Assembly: GCA_028023455.1 (NCBI GenBank)
Contig: JAQFVV010006841.1
Coordinates: forward strand, 1-64,000
Origin: Epiperipatus broadwayi
Taxonomy: Eukaryota > Onychophora > Udeonychophora > Euonychophora > Peripatidae
DNA: 64,000 nucleotides
Direction of reading: 5' to 3'
Shown: positions 55,099 through 64,000 of the stretch, piece by piece
How positions within the stretch are numbered: the first letter of the stretch is position 1
Layout of the letters: each line of letters opens with the position of its first letter
The notes under the pieces: generated by a model
Databases searched by the model: none
What the model was told of the DNA's origin: nothing
The model's input: the letters and a program-made list of their open reading frames with translations, nothing else
Made by a program: the position numbers and the translations under genes

Positions 55099-55680
55099 TA
55101 TCTGTAGAATGGTGGACTCTAGAGCTCCAGGCTTACAGTTCATTCATTTCTGATGCTCAAATTTTATATGAACTCCCGAGTAACAAATCATTTGATTATT
55201 TTTAATTTTTTATTAGAATGTAAAAATAGAAGTAAATTAATTTTTAACTAATTATTTCAATTAACTACGATGTTGTAAAAATGTATATCTAGGAATGTGT
55301 TAGTTCATTTCATTATATTTTCACATTGAACTTTTTCCATTACCATTAATTAGTTAATTTATGAAATAAATTATGATGTAGATATAACCATTTATATAAA
55401 TAAATTGAAAAAAAAAATCAGGGGGGAGAGTTAAAAAATTTCTACTTTGAAAGAAAATAATATTTCCTTTTTTTTCTTATGTATTGCACAATATTTTGAT
55501 TAGAATTTTTTTAATATATTGATATTTTTTTTTATTTTTTATCGTTAAAGAACCATTAAGATTAAAAATAATGTTATTATTTAATAAGGTTAATTGTTGA
55601 CATATAATGAATTTTTTTCTTATTTCGATATTTCTGTTTATAATTTTTCTGAATCTTTATTAATATTTGAAATACACACA
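55099..55680. other. AT-rich DNA, nothing recognised
   Basis: No feature is supported. Confidence 0.4.
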
Positions 55681-55897
55681 TTCTTCATATATTTGGAGCC
55701 TAATTGTAAATATAGGGGATTTGAACTCAGACTTTCAAGCACCTTTCAACTATCCACACTATCTCATATCACTGATACACATGATCACATACATGTAGAA
55801 AATATCAATGATCACCAATATAGGTATTAAGGTACTTGAAAGTCTGAGTTCAAATCCCTTATATTTACAATTAAGCTCCGGGTATATGAAGAGTGCA
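55681..55897. repeat. HR1 family hairpin copy
   Basis: The left end CATATATTTGGAGCCTAATT, then GTAAATATAGGGGATTTGAA, pairs with the right end AGTTCAAATCCC, TTATATTTACAATTAAGCTC, CGGGTATATGAAG. The loop includes ATGATCACATACATGTAG and ATGATCACCAATATAGG. The ribozyme segment is deleted. The adjoining copy at 55935 is fuller. Confidence 0.88.
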
Positions 55898-55934
55898 TCT
55901 ATTTCAAATATTACACATTAAACCAGTATTCTGT

Positions 55935-56338
55935 CCATCCCTCTTCTATGTATTTAAATGAATATGGTCCTGTACATGAGGGCTCAGAGTGACTTGAGGT
56001 CAACATAGGCATGACAACAATATTGGCATCAGATGGGATTTGGGTTTTCCATCATCAGATTTTCAATGGTATGGATGGCTGAAGAGTTGGAGGTTGGAGT
56101 AGATTGAAGCTTGTCCATTAAAGTATGAAGATTTTCTATCTTAATATAAACTGAGCACTGATTATATATATATGTGATGATAATCTGAACCAACTAATGA
56201 GTGCTGTTTTAGCATGAATTACACATATTTGTGGCTATTGATCTTTTCTACATGTTTATGATCATGTGTATCAGTGATATGAGATAGTGTGGATAGTTGA
56301 AAGGTCCTTGAAAGTCTGAATTCAAATTCCCTATATGA
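55935..56338 (+). repeat. HR1 family copy, nearly full length
   Basis: Head to tail after the preceding hairpin, it carries GGCTCAGAGTGACTTGAGGT, CATCATCAGATTTTCAATGG, CTTGTCCATTAAAGTATGAA and TCTATCTTAATATAAACTGA. The motif at 56188-56230 has CTAATGA for CTGATGA and GAATT for GAAAT. The tRNA-like end is GAGATAGTGTGGATAGTTGA, then CTTGAAAGTCTGAATTC, then AAATTCCCTATAT. It is useful for defining the 5' half of the family. Confidence 0.85.
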
Positions 56339-57702
<1,364 letters not shown>

Positions 57703-58228
57703 TTTAAGGAGTTTAAGTTCTTTAATTATATTACTGGTGATACAAGTATTATTTTAATTAAGCAACTTCTTATTTCAAATCATTTAACTTTCTTGTTAGT
57801 GAGGCAAATATTTTTTTTATTAAACAAATTATTTTTAATCAATCAAATAGTTTTTTTTTAAATGGTTAATTAGTTCTTAACTTCCTTTCTTAAAGTCCCT
57901 TGAAAATAATATTACACTACACATAGTATATCTAATAAAGCATCAGGTTTGTTGATTTTATAAATTCGGAAATCTCACATTAAATCTACTTACAATAATA
58001 AAAATATTTTAACTTTCATATTTAGATTAAATCTTTAATAATGCTTTCAATTATTAGAACTGATTATAAATTAATAAAGTAAGATAATTTTTACTTCAGA
58101 CTTTTTCTTAAGCTACTATCCTCTTTAGACTTTATATAAGCTTTAAAATATGTTCTTATTATTGATTAATACATAAAAAACATATAATAAGGGAGAAAAT
58201 TCTGAGATAATTATTACAATATTAATAG

Positions 58229-58455
58229 TTTTAATATAGGGGATTTGAACACAGAACCTTCAAGTTCCCTCATGATGAGCGCTGGTTTCAGCACGAAATG
58301 CGTATAGTGTTGATCATTTATCTTTCTCACATATGTGTGGTCATGTGTATTGGTTATATGAGATAAAGTGGATGATTGAGAAAGCTTGAAAGTCTGTGTT
58401 TAAATCCCCTATATTACATTTAGACTCCAGGTATACAAAATATACTTGTATTTAA
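58229..58455. repeat. HR1 family copy with hammerhead-like motif and 11-bp direct repeat
   Basis: AATATTAATAG occurs at 58218-58228 and 58456-58466. The left end TATAGGGGATTTGAACACAG is the inverted short arm. The plus-oriented unit then has ATGATGA (C3 to A), stem II GCGCTG/CAGCAC with one mismatch, GAAA and ATGCGTATA at 58268-58312. The tRNA-like end (GATAAAGTGGATGATTGAGA, then CTTGAAAGTCTGTGTTTAAA, then TCCCCTATATT) follows. Confidence 0.85.
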
Positions 58456-58466
58456 AATATTAATAG

Positions 58467-61400
58467 ATTATAAAATAAATATTTGAATAACTATTTTTTT
58501 TATTTTTAAAGTTCTAATAAACTAATAAATTCAACCACCATAATAATAATGTACCATTTTTTCTTGACAAGCAGACATGAAGTGTAGATGTCTGCAGCTT
58601 GTAAATTTTATGTAGACTCAAGCACTTTTTAAAATTGTTATGTAAACCATCATTTCTGAACAAGGAAAATAACATTGTACTTCATCAAAAATATTTTAAT
58701 TATTATTACATGATAATTTTGGATTTTAATTTTTATTCCATGACAAATATAAATTCATTTTTGCTAGTCACTAGCCTGTAGTTTAAACAAAAACAGTAAA
58801 AAAAGACTTCATTTCTTATTAGAGTTGAAGATATGCTGCAAGTATTTTATAAGAATGAGTGTTTCTCAGCTTGTCAAAAGGAAATACTCAGATGTGTTCT
58901 GTTTTAAGCATATAAAATTTTGAACAGCATTTTGTATTGAAAATTTGACTCTTTATTTTTAAATCAGGAAATGTATATAGAAATGGCTTCCTTTCCCTTT
59001 CTTATGCCCTCTTCAATAAGCTGAATTCTCTCAAAAACCTTAACTGATCTACTTTCTAACTAATAACTTAACAAAAGAGCTTTTCCCCTTAAATAGTTTA
59101 TAACCAGAATTTTACTGATTAGGACATATAACAAAATAAATTTTAAAAGTAGTATTTGCATTTTTAAACAAAATTGTAACATAAAAAGCTTATAATTGTA
59201 TGTTGAAACAAAATTAAAAGGCCTCTGTAATCGGGACTTGATCTAGTGCTTGAATTGTGGTTGTGTTGAATCTTTGCAGCTTAGGATTTTTTTTTTTAGT
59301 TTTTTCATTGAATCCTTAGATAAATTCTCTTAAGTCTATACTATGTCTTCATTGATCATCTAAATTCCTATTAAAGAATCATAGATATACATGATTACTT
59401 CAATATACTGTATTGTAAAAAATGGAAAAGATAGCCATATGGTGAAGAGAAGGAAAATAAATAATCTGTATTACAAATAGAAATAATAAATAAGTTGAAG
59501 ATGAATTGATAGAAAAATCTTTATTACAGAAAGTGTTAAATGCAAAAATAAAAAAAAAAAAATTATTACAAATTGCTAAAACAGCAATGGATTGTTCTAA
59601 AACTTAAAATAATGCTTAAAAAATATGAAGATAATCAGAGAGCATGCATGCAGTAATAATAAATATGCAATTGTATATGATTGCATAAATTGCACAAGTA
59701 AATACAAGACTTTAATTAAAATAAAAATGTGAATATTAAATAAAACTGTAAATTTAAAAAGTAAGATAGTTTAGATATATTATAATACATAGTGGAATAT
59801 TTTTATAATTTTTCTTATTTTAGATTAATTTTATTTAACGTAAATGTAAAACTAAGGATAGTAAATCACTTCTGAGTTTGAGGCAATCAAATCATACAGA
59901 AAACATTTAGTTCTTAGTTTTAACATGATAAAAAAATCAAAATGGATGACATCAGATAGATTTAATGAAAATCTTCTGAACAAATTATGTCATCAGTTCT
60001 CTCAAAAAAATAAAAAATTCAACAAAATGTTGTGGAAATCATTTAACATGTATGGTTAAAATCTTCAGTTTGTCTTACCAATGGGAAATCTCTTCCAGAT
60101 TGAAATCCCAACTAATACAAATAATGCCTGAATCAAGCAAAATAAAACTTCTCCATGTATACCTCAAAGCAATGGATAAACATATATGGTTCTACAATGT
60201 GCTAGAATATAATAGAATACAAGTCTGCCTACATTCTAGACTAATAATCAGGAAACAAAAGGAAAAAATTAAATTAGAATCAATGTTAGATGCCAGTCAT
60301 TTAAGTTTCCACATATGCAAAGATCCTATTTTAATAACCATAATGAATCTTGTCTGGATAATTTGCCTAGAGTTTCTGAAACTTTGCTTCTTTGCCAGAA
60401 ACTGTAAGATATTTGAAAGCAGCTCAAGAAGACTAACTTAGAGAACTAAGACTAATAAGAAAAGATTGGAAAAAATAACTGAAATGTAATGATAGGAGAA
60501 AATAAAAAAGAAAACAAAGAAAAGGAAAATATCTATATACTGAATATTGGAATGAAATGAGTGTGTGTAAAAAATATATTTATGAATGAATGATTATAAA
60601 ATATTGGGTATAGTCAAAATTACATCATTGTTGATAATGTCAGTAGATTAAAGTCTGACTAAATCAGAAAAGATAAGATTGCATTAACTAAGAAATTTTT
60701 TAATCCTATATATATCAATGGTTAACAATTCCTATGAATATGAGTATTATATGTGTATGTATATATATATCTGCCATTATCAGATACCACATATGGCTTT
60801 CCATATGCATTTATACTAAGAAATACATTTTTAATATGCATTTATTTTATGGTTTTAAAATATTAGTGCTGAATCAAGTTAGATGATGTCAAAAAAAAAG
60901 GGGGCATCAATTATAAGGGTCAGCAATAAAAAGATTAACATTGATATAAGTAATAGAGTAATAAATGCCAGATACCTAGAAGTAAAGAAGTAAATACATA
61001 GAATCTGATGATCTGAATTATATATTTATTATATAGCTATGAATATAACTGACCTTTGCTTTTCTTACATGGTAATAATAAATTTTAAATTTCCTATGTT
61101 AGGCTGCAGAATGGCAAAACCTATGAGCTAAAAAAAGGGGATTATTTGGAGATGTCTCTTATGTTATGGTTTATGCATAATATCAGCTACAAAGAATTAT
61201 GGCAAAAGAATTTCAATCAATGACATTAATAATTTAAAATAAAATAGAGTTATGTAAGGCAATCTGTAACAATCTAAATACTATTCCATACTTTTAAAAA
61301 TGCATTATAGATAAGGAATTCATATCATGGTATGGTCAATAAATATGCTACCCAGTTACAATGATGAGGGATGGTATAACCCTATTTTTGATAAAGATAT

Positions 61401-63643
61401 ATTGTCCTGTTTGAAGTTACTATACTCACGTTCACTCTTATTTCTATAATCTGGAAATTTTAAATGTTCCTGAGCCCATTATTTATTAGATGCAAGACTG
61501 ACCAAATACAGATTTAAAACTTGTGTATAAATATAATTGCTTTAAAAAAAACCCAGAAAAAAAGTTTTAATGTACACATTAAAATATGAATTTTAAATAT
61601 TATAATTATAACCAATGCTTATTTTATCCAGGCTGTAAATTGTAATATCAAGTCATCTACTAAGCTCACTGGAAGTCAAATTTACATCAAATATAGTATT
61701 TGACAATGATGAAAGGGAGATACCTCCCAGTTGTATACAAAATTGTTCAGTAATCTTAGAGGATGGAATTGATACCAAAGCCCTCTTAAAAATTAGGAGT
61801 CAAATCTTTATATTAGATAGTGAATTTTTGAATAGAATGAATAAAATCATTGCCAAAACTTTTAATCTTAGCTATTAATTAGAACCCACATAGTTTTAGC
61901 AAATGATTTAAAAAGCCAAGCTTGAAAACAAGCATATCTGGATCAACATGCAGATAAATACACAGGTCATCTACCATTTATTTCTTGTAATGGTTAAATT
62001 GATCAATATCATTATAGATTCTGATTTTTGTGCAAACACTATTGTGTTCTTGATTATCCACTAACAAAAGTTATTTGTAATCAGGAAGGGATAAACTTTG
62101 CCAGTCTTGGATGATATTCTTAATTATGCATTGATTGTATTCTTTGATATAAATAAAACTTAAAAAAATCTAGTAGAACAAGCTATTGTTTCCAGTAAAT
62201 TAGCAATACTTAGCAGAAATATTAATAGAACATCCTCATGTATTGAATTGCAAATACACATACCTATCTATTTATGTTAAAACTTGTTCATATATACACA
62301 CACCTTAATGTGTACTGGTTATTATTGACTAATATACAGATGTGCAAGATCCCCACATTAAATAGGTTTAGATTATTTATACAATAGAAACAGTAGATTT
62401 TGGCCTACAAATATAATTTGAGCATATTCTTTTCAAATTAATTAATCTGTGAGGATTTATAGATTCCAATCAAGCGAATAAACATAGGGAAATAATGTTA
62501 AATTAAGTGTGCATGTAGTTACATACACCTATCAAACAGCCATATTTATTGTAAATAAAATATTAAATCATTAAGACCCCATAACAGAATAAGAAACAAC
62601 AATAATAGAATTTATAAATCGCATGCCAGAAATAATCTAATGGGAGTATTCAAATCTATTATAATAGAGATGAGAGCTGTTATTAAAATTGTGTTTTTAT
62701 TACATTTTGGTTTTATTTAAATTACGTTTTGTTAATAAATTAATTTTTCTTTTATTTAGTAATATCTTTATCAATTAATGTGTGGATCAGAATTGATTGA
62801 AATAAATGTTAACTGAGGATATCTTCAAGTGCAGATTTAAATATTGACAGTTAAGTGTCAGATGAAGATGATGAACTAATTCACCTTGACTTATTTGTTC
62901 ATTGTTTGTATTTTTGATATCAACAAACATGTGGGTGAAGAGTTATATGTCTAGGTGGCTGCAATAATAAAATCATTCATAATAGTATTTACACGCATGC
63001 GCCTAACTCTTAATTACTTATAGTATAGTCATTGCTTTTATGATAATTCTATTGAAGTTTACAAACAGTTGGTAGTCATCATTCTTATCAGTGATTAGTC
63101 ATCCACTTCAGATCAATGCTAGATGCTAAAAGATCCTAACTATTCAACCATTATTAGTAGTTTAATCCACAAATAGCTAGATCTTAGAGAAAAAAGCATT
63201 ATGTTTCTGTTAACCAGCTATCATCACCTAATACTCGTTCAAAGCATTTCAATATATATATACACACATGCGTATACCATATGTGCATATCGCTAAATAT
63301 ATTATCCCCCCAAAATATATGAGTTATATACTATACTGTCTTTAAAAAAAGCATTAACTTAAAATATCTTGAAAGACAAAAATTTTAAAAGCTATTTACA
63401 ATGTTGCTTTATTTGTTTATTGCAGGTAAAAAAGAAAAATGGATTTAATACTTTTTTAAAACGAAAATAAAACTAAAAAGAAAATTTTGAAAATTTTTTT
63501 TTTTTGTTTTGTTACAAAAAGAAATTTTTTCACATTGCAACGAAAGTTTTTATTTTGTTGTTGTTTTATAAATTTGTTAGTATGATATTAAAGTAATAGT
63601 GTTTTTTTTGCAATCAATTTTAAAATTACATATATATAGTATA
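58467..63643. other. long AT-rich stretch, nothing recognised with confidence
   Basis: A 129-codon plus-strand frame at 60052-60441 has no recognised domain. Its residue mix is somewhat less biased than typical chance frames here, but nothing else supports it. Around 61620-62130 the sequence looks like old decayed repeat material, but no family could be named. Confidence 0.35.
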
Positions 63644-63744
63644 ATTTTTTTTTCTTATGTCAAATGGATTAACCGGGAAACGAACACGGGTCAGTTGCTT
63701 GGAAGGCATCTATGCTAACCACTAGGCCACCAAATGCTTGATGT
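63644..63744 (-). repeat. tRNA-Gly(UCC)-derived SINE with 14-bp target-site duplication
   Basis: ATATATATAGTATA flanks it at 63630-63643 and 63745-63758. On the minus strand it has TTGGTGGCCTAGTGGTTAGC (box A), an anticodon arm with TTCCAA (anticodon TCC), a box B GTTCGTTTCCCGG and the TTGACATA-like tail. It is well preserved, and its overlap with the flanking TA run makes the duplication slightly less certain than those at 11702 and 19757. Confidence 0.88.
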
Positions 63745-64000
63745 ATATATATAGTATAGTTTAGTGCTTATTATTATTAATTCACTATATTATAGAGCAG
63801 AAATGTACGGTAACATTAAAATCCGCTATATTTTAAAATTATTTCATATATTTTTATTTCATTAATCCTGGACATCCATGTTGCTGTGGATACTTAATCA
63901 TAAATTCTATTATTTAATCATGAGAGTATTGTCATGTTAAATAAATGTTCTGCGAAAAAAGAAAAATAGAATATGCCATTCATATCAATTAAAATTTTAA

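Noticed and set aside
60052-60441. 129-codon open frame as a host gene or transposon protein
   Set aside because: No domain, no intron signals, no repeat ends, and chance frames of this size are expected occasionally in a 64-kb window.

Overview
The window is strongly AT-rich animal nuclear DNA and holds no complete protein gene. Introns, long intergenic AT tracts, tRNA-derived SINEs, RTE-like and other LINE fragments, Penelope-like elements (PLEs), hAT and pogo/Tigger MITEs and many long inverted repeats together point to a repeat-rich invertebrate. I cannot name the phylum from sequence alone.

Layout. Positions 1-9.7k are mostly unique-looking AT-rich DNA with one short GC-richer reading frame (669-905), a 150-bp near-perfect palindrome (1690-1839), a tandem duplication (6737-7074) and a LINE 3' end (7.7-8.47k). 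From 9.7k to 21k there are SINEs and several foldback repeats. From 22.7k to 32.1k lie three PLE pseudogenes (two of them head to head), an RTE-like LINE split into two opposed halves, and foldback elements. From 33k to 36.5k lie a large hairpin, a pogo/Tigger-type MITE with a transposase N-terminal remnant, and two SINEs. Positions 37.2-37.62k look like a genuine gene start: a CpG-containing block, an ATG with an open 26-codon frame and a consensus splice donor. A possible matching downstream exon lies at 46236. Positions 39.8-45.3k hold foldback repeats, an RTE 3' fragment and a fourth PLE fragment. Positions 47.6-63.7k hold further foldback copies, a hAT MITE, a long (TA)n tract, long featureless stretches and a last SINE.

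Main point. At least three, probably four, of the foldback families (named here HR1-HR4) carry motifs that fold by inspection into hammerhead self-cleaving ribozymes. HR1 has CTGATGA, then a GTGCT/AGCAC stem II, then GAAA, a 2-3 bp stem III, and a stem I closing the motif. HR2 has CTGATGA, GGC/GCC, GAAAC, TA, GTC, with a 6-bp stem I of TCCTCA against TGGGGA. Several copies are integrated as inverted (hairpin) dimers, one as an inverted unit plus two tandem direct units, and four copies are flanked by perfect 13-bp target-site duplications. HR1 also ends in a tRNA-like box B. This suggests non-autonomous, ribozyme-bearing, SINE-like or retrozyme-like elements. They may be mobilised by the PLEs whose GIY-YIG and reverse-transcriptase remnants are in the same window, since hammerheads are established in PLE terminal repeats and in the schistosome Sm-alpha SINE-like repeat. 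The mobilisation link is inference.
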